64,000 bases of DNA, taken from Sophora flavescens (taxonomy: Eukaryota; Streptophyta; Magnoliopsida; Fabales; Fabaceae). The notes under the pieces were generated by a model. That model searched no databases. It was not told where the DNA came from and saw only the letters and a list, made by a program, of their open reading frames with translations. Position numbers and translations under genes: made by a program. Positions within the stretch are counted from its first letter, which is position 1, and each line of letters opens with the position of its first letter. The stretch is from positions 137,623,104 to 137,687,103 of the forward strand of contig CM061062.1 in NCBI GenBank assembly GCA_030762895.1, read 5' to 3'. This document shows, piece by piece, positions 12,508 to 22,616 of this stretch.

Positions 12508-12833
12508 AACAGGCCAAGGACATGGATGGTTTAAGGAAAATCAACAGGTCAAGGACCTGGATACTTGACAATCAACAGGCCAAGTACCTGAAAGTATTTG
12601 GAAATCCACAGGCCAAGGACCAGGATGGTTTAAGGAAAATCAATAGGTCAAGGGCCTGAAAGTTTTTGAAAATCAACAGGCCAAGGACCTGGATGGTTTA
12701 AGGAAAATCAACAGGTCAAGGACCCGGATACTTGAAAATCAACAGGCCAAGGACCTGAAAGTATTTGAAAATCAACAGGCGAAGGACCTGGATGGTTTAA
12801 GGAAAATCAACAGGTCAAGAACCTGGATACTTA
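12508..12833 (+). repeat. Minisatellite of 31-35 bp units with higher-order order
   Basis: Ten units each contain 'aacaggYcaaggacctg' or a close variant. Three unit types recur: A ends 'gatggtttaaggaaaatc', B ends 'gatacttgaaaatc', C ends 'aaagtatttgaaaatc'. The order is A-B-C-A-C-A-B-C-A-B, giving a higher-order period of about 99 bp. The first unit directly abuts the gypsy LTR, so the array may continue beyond the retrotransposon, outside the window. Confidence 0.9.
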
Positions 12834-13276
12834 AGATGAATAAAATATCGCCAATTGATTGTGTCAATAGAAGAAACGAAACTAGAATAAAATATTTAAG
12901 ATGAATCAATTCAATACAATTGGGAATTGATTGAGAATATAACTAAAATATTGCTTCATTGATGACACTAAATCAATAAAATTGAATTCCTTAAATCACT
13001 TATAAGAAATCGGTTTTCTTTATATTGTTTAGGGAACCTCTGGCTATGCAAGTGATGAGTGTGATTTCACCTCATATTTCTTTATCATATTGAATGCATT
13101 TTCATGTAGTTTAGGCATTTTTAATTTGATTTTTGGTAGTTTTTACCTTGGAAAGGGTAAGGTGGTTTTGTGGTGTTTATGTGCAGGAATTGAAGATTAA
13201 AATGCTCAGGATCAGTTATGATGGAGCTTGCATGAAGACGGAGCTTGAAAAGCAAGAAAAATGAGCCAAACAGAGC

Positions 13277-13472
13277 CCATCACGGCCTAGCCGTGACAGC
13301 CATCACGGCCTTGATCGAGCAAGACTGAAAAGAAAAGTACACAAAAGTCAAAACCTATCACGGCCAGGCCGTGATGGCCATCGCGACCTTGACAGGCCAA
13401 CCAATGCCAAGTTTTCCAAGACAATCTGTCACGGCCTGGCCGTGACAGGCATCACGGTCGTGACGCGCAATA
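13277..13472 (+). repeat. Cluster of tcacggcc/ggccgtga dyads in the solo LTR
   Basis: At least three inverted motifs such as TCACGGCCTAGCCGTGA (13278), TCACGGCCAGGCCGTGA (13359) and TCACGGCCTGGCCGTGA (13429). They lie about 65-260 bp upstream of the TATA box at 13537. Confidence 0.85.
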
Positions 13473-13536
13473 TCTTGAATTTTAATTGTTGATTTGATCT
13501 ATTTTGTAACATCTTGGGATTCAAGTTACCCTGCAT

Positions 13537-13546
13537 TATAAATAGG
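13537..13546 (+). promoter_or_regulatory. TATA box of the solo LTR
   Basis: TATAAATAGG, a near-ideal plant TATA box, sits in the middle of the LTR after the dyad cluster, where the U3/R boundary is expected. Confidence 0.7.
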
Positions 13547-14488
13547 CCTCCAAGGCTCGAAATAGGGATCCCTTGGGCTGCTACCTTAGGCAAAAATTAT
13601 GATTTCTCTTCTTCTCAATTTCTTCTTTTCTCTTAGGTTTTTTTATGCTTTTTTTAATCAAGCTTGCTATGAACATGACAATGCTTGAGTAGTCGTTTTT
13701 ATTTCTAGGAATTGGGGCTATGCCCAAGATTTGTTTTATGTTATGAATTGACGTTTTACTTGTTAATTTCAATTCGCTTTCGATTTAATTCCTATTGCAT
13801 GAATTACTTGTGAATTTGGTGCGTACTTATTTGCATGTCATAGATACTCTAATGAGGAACCTAGGGGTGAACTTAGGTATAGTATCTATAGGAATCAAAC
13901 TTAGGACTTAAATCACGAGAGTTAGAAGCGGTCCTTCGAGGGTTCACTGAATTGTCACAAAGCTCAAAGGGTTCGATTTAAATTCAATTACCACGAGAGT
14001 AGGGGTTGGTTTAATTGGGCACGGTTCTTGTATCCCGAGAGGGAACATTAACTTATTTAGGATAAATTCACCTTCAAAACAATTTCGATAATTAACAAGA
14101 GGGGTAGTCAATTTAGTAGCATATGAGCAGTCTTGTTGGTAACCCAATTCCTGGAAATCTCTTTTGATATTGAAAAATCCCATATTTGATTTGATTGCAA
14201 TTTTGTTTGATTGCGTTTTAGATATTTGATTTGTTTGTTAATCTTTTAAAAACCAAATCTTTTTCTAGTCCAGTTTAATTGATTTAATAATTGATAGTTA
14301 TTTAAGATCACGATCCCAATGGATTCGATCTTTTTATTACTTGACGATGAAGCCGTACACTTGCATATTAGAGCCATCAGCAAGTCAATTTAAAAAATAA
14401 TTTATGGTCAAAGTTTATTTCTTATGTTAATGCATACTATATCTTTTGTTTATATAGCTTAAAAAAACAGTTGTTGTTTTAAAAACAA

Positions 14489-14490
<2 letters not shown>

Positions 14491-14558
<68 letters not shown>
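14491..14558. repeat. (AT)n microsatellite
   Basis: An almost uninterrupted AT dinucleotide run of about 66 bp. Confidence 0.97.
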
Positions 14559-14564
<6 letters not shown>

Positions 14565-14649
14565 ATGTTAAAAAAAATACATTACCAAGATAGTGATAAA
14601 ATAAATGGTTTGGGATAAATTACTTTTTTTTTTGAAAAATTAAATTTAC

Positions 14650-15870
14650 TAAAAAATTGAATGTTGAGATAAGTAGATTATCAACGTATTGAGAGAAATG
14701 TCAAATATTAAAAACAATATGATAAATCAATATATTTTATAAAAGTGGTTAACTTGCATGGAAAAGAGAAGAAATAAATCAAATAAATTTCAAGAGATAA
14801 TAAAATCAATATTATGATAGATAAATATATTTTATAAAAATTGTTAATTTGCATGGGAAAATAGAAAAAATAATAAAAAAGATAATGTATTTTCTAAAAA
14901 TGATTAACTTGCACAAGAAAAAGAGAAAAAAAAATTAAATACACTTTTAAGAGAGAAGAAAAAAATAATATGATAGATAATTATATTTTCTAAAAATGGT
15001 TAACTTGCACGAGGAAAGAAGAGAAATAAATAAATAGATTTTCAAGAGAGAAAAATATAATATGATAGATAAATATATTTTCTAAAAATGGTTAATTTGC
15101 ACTGAACAAAACGGAGAAATAAATCAAATAGGTTTTTATGATAGAAGAAGAAAAATATTATGATAAATAAATATATTTTCAAGAAATGGTCAGCTTGCAC
15201 GGGAAAAAATGAAAAATAAATCCAATATATTTTGAAGAGAGAAGAAAAAAATAATATGATAGATAAATGTATGTTCTTAAAATGATTAATTTGCACAAGA
15301 AAAAAGGATCAATAAATCAAATAGATTTTAAAGAGAGAATAACAATAATAATAGTATATATAAATATATTTTCTAAACATAGTCCACTTGCATGGGGATA
15401 ATAGGAGAATTAAATCAAATAGAATTTCAAGATAGAAGAAAAATAATAAAATAATAGATAAACATATTTTCCAAAGAGGGTAAACTTGCACGGAAAAGAG
15501 GAGAGATAAATCTCATAGATTTTCAAGAGAAAAGAAAAAATATGATCGATAAATATATTTTAAAAAAATGGTTAGCTTGCAGAGGACAAAGAGAAAATAA
15601 AACAAATAAATTTTCAAACGAGAAGAAGAAAAATAATGATATATAAATAAATTTTCTGAAAATTGTTAATTTTTTTTGGCTGACTAAAAATTGTTAACTT
15701 GCATGAGGAAAAGAAGAGAAATAAATCAAATAAATTTTGAAGAGATAAGAAAAAAATATGATAGATAAATATACTTTCTAAAAATTATTAACTTGAAGGG
15801 GAAAAGAGTAAAAAAAACCAAATAAGTTTTAAGAGAGAATGTTTTTAAATCAAATAGATTACAAAAAAAA
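14650..15870 (-). repeat. AT-rich degenerate tandem repeat, unit about 95-110 bp
   Basis: About a dozen diverged copies of a unit containing 'ttgcacgggaaaagag', 'gaaataaatcaaatag', 'tttcaagagagaagaa' and 'gatagataaatatatttt'. Copies drift by point change and small indels. Open frames here (for example on the minus strand at 15042-15491) repeat the same Phe/Ile/Leu-rich words and are by-products of the repeat. Strand is arbitrary. Confidence 0.8.
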
Positions 15871-16091
15871 TCTTATAATTAAACTTATATGAATATTTAT
15901 CGATTATATTTTACATAACAACATTTCCAAATATTTATGTATAATTAACGTTATAAATAAACAATTTTTGGTATATAATTTCTAAAAATAAAAATATAAA
16001 CTAAAATATAAAATCAACAATTACATATTTTCTGATAAAATCCTAAAAAATAGCATATCTCCCGTACATGGCACTGGTACATACACTAGTG

Positions 16092-16140
<49 letters not shown>

Positions 16141-16241
16141 CAAAAATCTTATAAATTGTTTTTTATCAAAAAAATCTTATATAAATATATGAAGAGGGAG
16201 TGGAAGCAAAATTAATGAAATCATTCCATATATCTCACTCA
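15871..16241. other. AT-rich spacer with (AT)n/(TG)n microsatellite
   Basis: No gene seen. A compound (AT)n(TG)n run occupies 16091-16138. Confidence 0.85.
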
Positions 16242-17186
16242 TCAACATATAGCCTCTGACCCCGATCAACAAAGCTTCATCGTAGAACCATATAATGCAA
16301 TCGCTATAACGCCAAAGGTATCATCTTTACAATTTGGTGGGTCTTTGAGTTTCTTAGATTCATATTTCAACCCCACCCCAAAACTAAGGCATGTCTTTGG
16401 TTGTTCCAAGGGTTTGCTCATGTGTGTAAGTCCACAACACAAATGCATACACTATGTTTGCAATCCACTCACCAGGGACACATTAGAGCTACCTGCTCCT
16501 CCAAGCCCTTGGGGAAATGGTGGGATTCTTTTGGGTTTTATGTGTGACCCTTATTATCATGTTGAACTAGAGCGTGTTTCTGTTGTTACTTCTCTTCGGC
16601 CCATCTTAGTGGCATGAGAATTGCTTTTGATGTTGAACTTTTCTCTTCTGAGACAGGTAAGTGGAATCACCTTGTTGTCTCTTGCGGCCCAAAGGGTTTT
16701 GATTTTGGGTATTTTTCCAAAACTTGGGGTGTTGAACATGATGGAAAGTTGTATTTCACGGCCACAAGAACGATTCTTGTATGTGATCCTTACAACGATC
16801 CACAAGTTAAGTTGCTTCTGTTATTGATTATCTGAGTCACAAAATGAAGCCATACGTAGCAAGAGAGTTTGGGAATTGGAGTATTGTGATTGTGGGCAAA
16901 TAGAAAAAGCAGCATGGCGATTGGTGCATGAGTTTTATCTTCCTCATATCATTGGGCCAAGCCAATCTTAGAGGAGTTGACACCCAAAGAGAGAGAATTT
17001 GCAACTAGATATGCTAGAATTATAGCATTCCATCCATATATATGTTAGGGGTAATGTGTTTTTGGAATTTGGTAAACACATTCTTTCATGCAATTTGCTA
17101 ACTAATAGGTACAAAGCCTCCAAATATATATGGAGGTCCATCCAATACTGGTTTTTCGGTGATCCCAATTGTGCTCCCATGGTGGC
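16242..17186 (+). pseudogene. F-box-associated (FBA/Kelch-like) protein pseudogene, 3' end cut off by Athila
   Basis: Consecutive reading frames give the F-box-associated repeat region of plant F-box proteins: 'VFGCSKGLLMCVS' followed by 'CNPLTRDTLELPAPPSPWG' (around 16390-16510), 'AFDVELFSSETGKW' (16623-16664), 'GVEHDGKLYFTA', 'VWELEYCDCGQIEKAAW' (near 16869-16919) and 'VFLEFGKHILSCNLLTNRYK' (near 17055-17114). The last frame reaches 'PIVLPWW', where the Athila element begins; after that element the frame resumes at 27338 with a short Pro/Ser-rich tail and a TAA at 27367. No N-terminal F-box is visible upstream, and several frameshifts and stops (near 16617, 16830, 17046) show the gene was dead or dying. 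An intact relative would recruit substrates to an SCF ubiquitin ligase. Confidence 0.8.
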
Positions 17187-18675
17187 TGGTACGGACTCGG
17201 CAAGTGTACCGGTTCGTTGCAAGTAATAAAACGGTAAGACCGGATATCGTTCTCAGGGATCGTGGACAATTACCACTTCGCAAATTTGACTACTATCTAG
17301 GCGATCGAATTTTTGAGTGAAGGTTGTTCTAACATCTAACAAGCAAACAATAAGAAAATATTTTTGTTCTTTTTGGATTTTTTTCAAACAGTTAATTAAG
17401 AAAACAGAAAGATGAATAACTATGAGATAGGATTGTTAGGGTTAGACTAAGCTAATCCTCCCTTGATTGTTATGAAATGATAACTAATACAGTTCCTACT
17501 TCACTTATGACAATCGAATCTTTTCTAATATACTCAAGCCTAATGTCTTAGGTGCATTGAGCCTAAAATCCCAAATTAAACCCTAATGTCTTAGGTGGAT
17601 TAATAAGAGAAATTGCATTAAGAACAAGATTCATAAGATTGCAAGTAGCCAACACCTATGTCTAGATTCTTGGACTGCTTGGCATATAATTCATGAGCAT
17701 GCTTTAACATCAACCTTTCAATTGTCTATTAAAGCAACTAATCATTCCTAAGATGATCAAGCCTAGGAAAGCATTAAGCATAGAATTATATACTCATAAA
17801 GAAGAAGGAAACTGTATTACAATCAAGTCATTTTTACAACCAAGTTCAGATAGCAATAGTCTAACCCCAACAAAGGGGAGTTTAGCTACACATAATTGAA
17901 AATAAACCAAAAGAAATAATTACAGAGATGAACGAAGGAGAGAGCTCCATGGAATGATGCACACAGCCACATCAGCAGAGGATTTCTCTAGGGTTTTCTC
18001 TGTGTCCCCTTTCTTCTGTTCTGCTCAGTCCTTTTATTACTCGTGGCCGGTCACGGCCGTGACAGCCATCACGGCCAGGCCGTGATGGTTTCTGACTTGG
18101 GGCCTCTTCATTTACTAATACATCACGGCCGTGACAGCCATCACGGCTAGGCCGTGATCGTCTCTGACTTTTCCAACTGATTCATCACGGCCGTGATAGC
18201 CATCACGGCTGTGATAGCCATCACGGCTGGACCGTGATCGTCTCTGACTTTTTGGTGATTTTGGGTCACGGCCGTGATATATATCACGGCCAGGCCGTGA
18301 TCGTTTCTGACTTTGGAGATCTGGCACAGCTGACATGTCACGGCCGTGATAGCCATCACGGCCCGGCCGTGACGACTTCCGACTTTTGGCTCAATTCTTC
18401 CTTCACCATCGCTCCTTCACTACTGAGGACCATCACGGCTAGGACGTGATACTCTCTGCTTGGCTCAATTACTTATCTTTTAAAGCTCTAAGTCATCCAA
18501 GCTTAATACTTGCTAATTCTTGGGCATTTAATCCTGATTATCTGCAAAACAACACACAATACCACCTTATCCGTTCCAAAGGGAAAACTAAACAAAATAA
18601 ACACTAAAATGGTCTAACTATATGCAAATGCATGCAGAAATGTACATGGAAAATGAGGTGAAATCACACTCATCA
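17187..18675 (-). repeat. 3' LTR of the Athila element
   Basis: 1489 bp, minus-strand start TGATGAGTGTG at 18675, end CCGTACCA at 17187. Differs from the right LTR mainly in the dyad cluster, where it carries one extra 'tgatagccatcacggc'-type unit (near 18196-18212). Confidence 0.95.
18035..18450 (-). repeat. Dyad cluster in the Athila 3' LTR
   Basis: About a dozen copies of TCACGGCCGTGA (first at 18051-18062) and TCACGGCCAGGCCGTGA-like motifs, separated by 'tctctgactt'-type spacers, so the basic unit is about 60-65 bp. Confidence 0.9.
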
Positions 18676-18695
18676 AATCACCCCAAGCTTAAGAC

Positions 18696-18715
18696 TTTGC
18701 TTGTCCTCAAGCAAA
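18696..18715 (-). other. Hairpin with AGGA loop next to the polypurine tract (Athila)
   Basis: Minus strand TTTGCTTG-AGGA-CAAGCAAA, a perfect 8-bp stem with a 4-nt loop, 5 bp upstream of the AAGCTTGGGG purine-rich tract. The same design recurs at 19933, 46888 and 59712. Confidence 0.8.
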
Positions 18716-19932
18716 AACCAAGGCCATAAGATCAAAATAAACAAAGCATGGATAGTGGACTAAGAACCCGAGTAAAATGATCCAAGTAACAGGCATTCAA
18801 TTATTTCAGCAAGAGACAATCGATTCAAGTCCAATTAGGGGCTTAGTTTCCCTAGACTCACATTCTCACTAATTCGGGCACTCTATCTCACTTGAAGCTC
18901 ACCCCAAGCTTGTTCATTTGCTGGGCTCTCTTTCCTGCCTCACTCACTCAAGTGTTAAGGGAATATGACATTTCACTCCATTTTCCTCAAAGAATGATCC
19001 CTACCATAAGCTTGACTATCAACCGAATCTTCACTTTATTAATGAAAACATCTAAGAATCAAGAGGTCTTATTCTTTGGTGTAATGGGGCCATGGGGTCA
19101 ATTTTCAGGTGGGAATTTCAAGAACAGGAAATTTCAAAAGGCAATACAAACAATCAAGCATTGCAAGGCACGACCTTCTAAAATACCTTTCTTTGGGTTT
19201 CATTTTACTCTTCCACCATTCTTTCATTTTTTTTTTTATTATTTTTTTTATTATTTTATTTTATTTTATTTTATTTTTTTAAGATTCTTTTTTTCTTTTC
19301 ATCATCCCAAACTTTCAACTACATTTTTCCAACCCATTTTTGCACAGTACTTTAGAAGGTCCCTCATAAGCATTTTTAACACAACATTTCAGGGAACCAA
19401 GAAAAGCATGTTATTCATTCAGGCTCAGAATTGGGCAACTAAGGGTAGCATTTACACATTCAAAGCTCAGAAGGCCGGAAAAAATACCTATTGCCTCAAT
19501 CATTTTCAAAAATGTTTCCAAAAATTTTCAAGTTTCGAAATGGTTTCAAGTCAAGTTCTAGAGAAAAACAATCCAAGAGGAAAACACTCTACACAAAGAA
19601 CGGGGGCAGATTTAGTGAGTGCCCCCTAATGGCTCAAAAGCTCTCATTTATCAGTTCAAGAACCAGTGAGAACACAAATCCATAGAAACACATGCTAATC
19701 ATCAACTATCCAAGAACATCTCAAGCATATTTAATGAAGCCATATCACAAGAATATAAAATCAGGGTCCAAAAATTCACTATCACAGAAAAATTGGCACT
19801 TAGCTCTCACAATCAGATGCTCAATCTAAGCAGGGGGCAATTAATTCATGTGATCATGCAAGACTAGAGCCTATATGAATGCAATATTTAGAATGCAAGC
19901 TAAAAGATTACCCCTACCCCAAGCTTAAAGAC

Positions 19933-19952
19933 TTACATTGTCCTCAATGTAA
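19933..19952 (-). other. Second hairpin with AGGA loop, internal (Athila)
   Basis: Minus strand TTACATTG-AGGA-CAATGTAA, again 8-bp stem and AGGA loop, followed by GTCTTTAAGCTTGGGG. Compared with 18696, stem bases differ on both sides while pairing is kept. Confidence 0.8.
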
Positions 19953-20231
19953 ATAATTAAGTTTAGAGAGGGGAGAAAACTAGAACAACTCACAAGGTGG
20001 TAGTGGTGCTGAATCACATGCTTTCTGGTTTTGTGCCTTCTGCCCTTCTTCTCTCCCTTCCTTCAAAACCTGGAATCACTCAACAAACTATTAACAAACC
20101 TCTTGAGCTTCTCAAATTATTCAAGAGGGGAAATCAAAAACAAAAGAGAAGAGGAAAATAAAAATTGGGTTGCCTCCCAATAAGCGCTTCTTTAACGTCA
20201 CTAGCTTGACGGATGATTTTTTTTTTTTTTT

Positions 20232-20788
20232 TTAAGAAGATGGTGCCTGAAGAGTGACGGAAATCGCCTGACGATCAAAGTTGCCCCCAAGGTAGTGCTT
20301 TAGTCTTTGTCCATTAACCGTGAAGGTATCACCGGATGATGGATCTTCCAATTTAACTGAACCAAATGGAGAGACAGACTTGACATAGAATGGGCCTGAC
20401 CATCTTGATCTCAATTTGCCTGGAAAGAGCTTGAGTCTTGAGTTAAACAGCAGAATCGATCGCCTTCTTCAAATTTCTTGGGAAGAATGTACTTGTCATG
20501 CCGTAACTTTGTCCTTTCCTTGTATATCCTAGCACTCTCATAAGCCAAGAGTCGGAACTCATCCAACTCATTCAATTGAAGCATCCTCTTGTCCATGGCC
20601 AGCCTTGTATCAAAGTTCGGGGCCTTCACCGCCCAAAAAGCACGGTGTTGTAGCTCTACCTGAAGGTGACATGATTTCCCGAACACTAATTGGTATGGTG
20701 ACATACCAATAGGTGTCTTATAAGCAATCCGATAGGCCCAAAGTGCATCATCCAACTTCTTCGCCCAATCCTTCCTTGCATTGTTCAC
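20232..20788 (-). pseudogene. pol: Athila pol C-terminal region (after integrase core)
   Basis: Two frames joined by a frameshift near 20412. The first has 'WAYRIAYKTPIGMSPYQLVF' (the family's post-catalytic integrase region), the second 'RSRWSGPFYVKSVSPFGSVK' and ends LQAPSS then stop at 20232. This is the usual end of Athila-type pol. Confidence 0.85.
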
Positions 20789-21459
20789 GCTTTTTCCAAA
20801 ATTCTCTTCAACTCCCGGTTGGACAATTCCACTTGCCCACTGGTTTGGGGATGGTAAGGTGTGGTAACTTTGTGGTTCACCCCAAACTTGGCAAGCACTG
20901 CATTGAACTCATTATTGCAAAAGTGGGCACCCCCATCACTTATGATAGCCCTAGGGGTCCCAAACCGGGTAAAAATATTCTTCCTCACAAAACTGATCAC
21001 AGTTCTTGCATCATCCTTCAAAGTTGGCACGGCTTCCACCCACTTGCTCACATAATCCACCGCCACCAGGATGTATTTGTTGTTGTAAGATGACGGGAAG
21101 GGTCCCATGAAGTCAATCCCCCATACGTCAAAGAGCTCCACCTCTAATATACCCTTTAAGGGCATCTCATTCCTCTTGGAAATACTGCCGGTCCTCTGGC
21201 ATTTATCACAATTCATCACCCAAGCTCGGGAGTCCTTGAAAATAGTGGGCCAAAACAGCCCGCTTTGCAAAATCTTCATGGCGGTCCTCTCACCACCAAA
21301 GTGTCCTCCATAGGGTGAGTTGTGGCAGTGGGTCAACACCCCATTAATTTCTTCTTCCCAGATGCACCTCCTCGTAATCCCATCCGAACCTCTTTTTGAA
21401 AAGATACTACTCATCCCAAATATAGAACTTGGCATCATGAATGAGCTTCTTCCTCTCAT
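20785..21459 (-). pseudogene. pol: Athila integrase domain
   Basis: The zinc-binding HHCC region ('HCHNSPYGGHFG' ... 'CDKCQRTG') is followed by the catalytic core with D in 'WGIDFMGPFP', D in 'AIISDGGAHFCN' and E in 'HPQTSGQVELSNRELK', so the DDE triad is kept. Integrase inserts element cDNA into the genome. It is one frame off from the RNase H part (break near 21457) and from the C-terminal part (break near 20787). Confidence 0.9.
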
Positions 21460-22616
21460 TGCGCATTGAAGTCCTTAGGAATTTTATTGGCCGCCTTGTA
21501 ATTTGCAATATCCACGAACCAAGGTGCCACTTGCACCACAAACAACTGTTCATCCGGAAATTCCTCTTGAATTGGCAACTTTGCTTCCGCTGGACATCCG
21601 CTTGTGGAAGCCTTGGACAAATGGTCGGCTACCACATTCTCCACTCCTTTCTTGTCCTTTATTTCCAAATCAAACTCTTGGAGTAGCAGTATCCACCTAA
21701 TAAGCCTTGGCTTAGCATCCTGTTTAGTCATAAGATATCTCAAAGCAGAATGATCAGTGTAGACTGTAGTTTTACAACCAATCAAGTAGGATCTAAATTT
21801 ATCAAAAGCAAATACCACAGCAAGCAATTCTTTTTCAGTCGTAGTGTAATTCAATTGGGCATCATTAAGCACACGACTGGCATAGTAAATGACATGCAAC
21901 ACTTTGTTCTTTCTTTGGCCCAAAATGGCTCCCACCGCATAGTCACTTGCATCACACATGAGTTCAAAAGGTAAACTCCAATCTGGAGGAGCAATGACCG
22001 GTGCGGTGGTGAGTTTTTCTTTCAAAATTTTGAAGGCATGCATGCAATCATCATCAAATATAAAAGGAGTATCAGCTACCAAAAGCTTGCACAAGGGTTT
22101 CACATTTTTTGAAAAATCTTTTATGAACCTTCTATAAAAACCCGCATGCCCTAGGAAGCTTCTAACACCTTTCACATTTAAGGGAGGAGGAAGTTTTTCA
22201 ATCACTTCAATTTTGGCTCTATCAACCTCCATCCCTCGTGATGAAATTTTGTGCCCAAGAACTATACCCTCCCTAACCATGAAATGGCATTTTTCCCAAT
22301 TTAAAACGAGGTTAGTTTCTTGGCACCTTTTTAGGACACAGGCAAGATTATCCAAACAGTTATCAAATGAATCACCAAACACAGAAAAATCGTCCATAAA
22401 TACCTCAATAAACTTCTCATTCATATCAGAAAATATAGATAGCATGCACCTTTGAAAAGTGGCGGGTGCATTGCACCACCCGAAAGGCATTCTCCTGTAT
22501 GCATAGACTCCATAAGGACAGGTGAAAGCGGTCTTCTCTTGGTCCTCCGGGTCAACCACAATCTGGTTATACCCGGAGTATCCATCAAGGAAACAATAGA
22601 AAGCATGGCCAGCCAA
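21456..22616 (-). pseudogene. pol: Athila reverse transcriptase (main part) and RNase H
   Basis: RT motifs include 'FLDGYSGYNQIVVDPEDQEK', 'YRRMPFGWCNAPATFQRCM' and the active site FMDDFSVFG. RNase H follows with D in 'FELMCDASDYAVGAILG', E in 'TTTEKELLAVVFAFDKF', D in 'TVYTDHSALRYL' and D in 'VVADHLSKA'. The start continues the frame cut at about 22610 and the end breaks at 21457. All expected catalytic acids are present. Confidence 0.9.

Larger units (their letters stand above)
13053..14379 (+). mobile_element. Solo LTR of an Athila-type retrotransposon
   Basis: It begins TGATGAGTGTGATTTCACC and ends GAGCCATCA, flanked by the perfect 5-bp duplication GCAAG (13048-13052 and 14380-14384). 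Its start is the reverse complement of the outer end of the Athila LTR at 18675/27332, and it shares with that LTR the 'tcacggcc...ggccgtga' motifs and the 'ttttattacttg' block near its end. No internal region remains, so it arose by recombination between the two LTRs of one element. Length 1327 bp. Confidence 0.92.
18676..20231 (-). other. Athila 3' non-coding region with polypurine tract
   Basis: On the minus strand this runs from the pol stop to the PPT (AAGCTTGGGGTGATT, 18676-18690) next to the LTR. It contains two hairpin-plus-purine modules (19933-19952 and 18696-18715) and T/A homopolymer runs near 19218-19280. The 245-codon open frame on the plus strand (18892-19629) is antisense and low-complexity and is not counted as a gene. 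No envelope-like protein was recognised. Confidence 0.75.

Noticed and set aside
15042..15491. Small membrane-like Phe/Leu/Ile-rich proteins
   Set aside because: They are translations of the AT-rich tandem repeat and recur with it.
18035..18450. CRISPR-like array of palindromic repeats
   Set aside because: Repeats vary, spacers are also repeated, it lies inside an LTR of a plant retrotransposon and recurs in the partner LTR and solo LTR.
18892..19629. 245-codon plus-strand open frame
   Set aside because: It is antisense within the Athila 3' non-coding region, contains a Phe/Tyr run from a poly-T tract and matches no family I know.
18676..20231. Envelope-like gene expected in Athila elements
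   Set aside because: No minus-strand frame of useful length or with a membrane segment was found.
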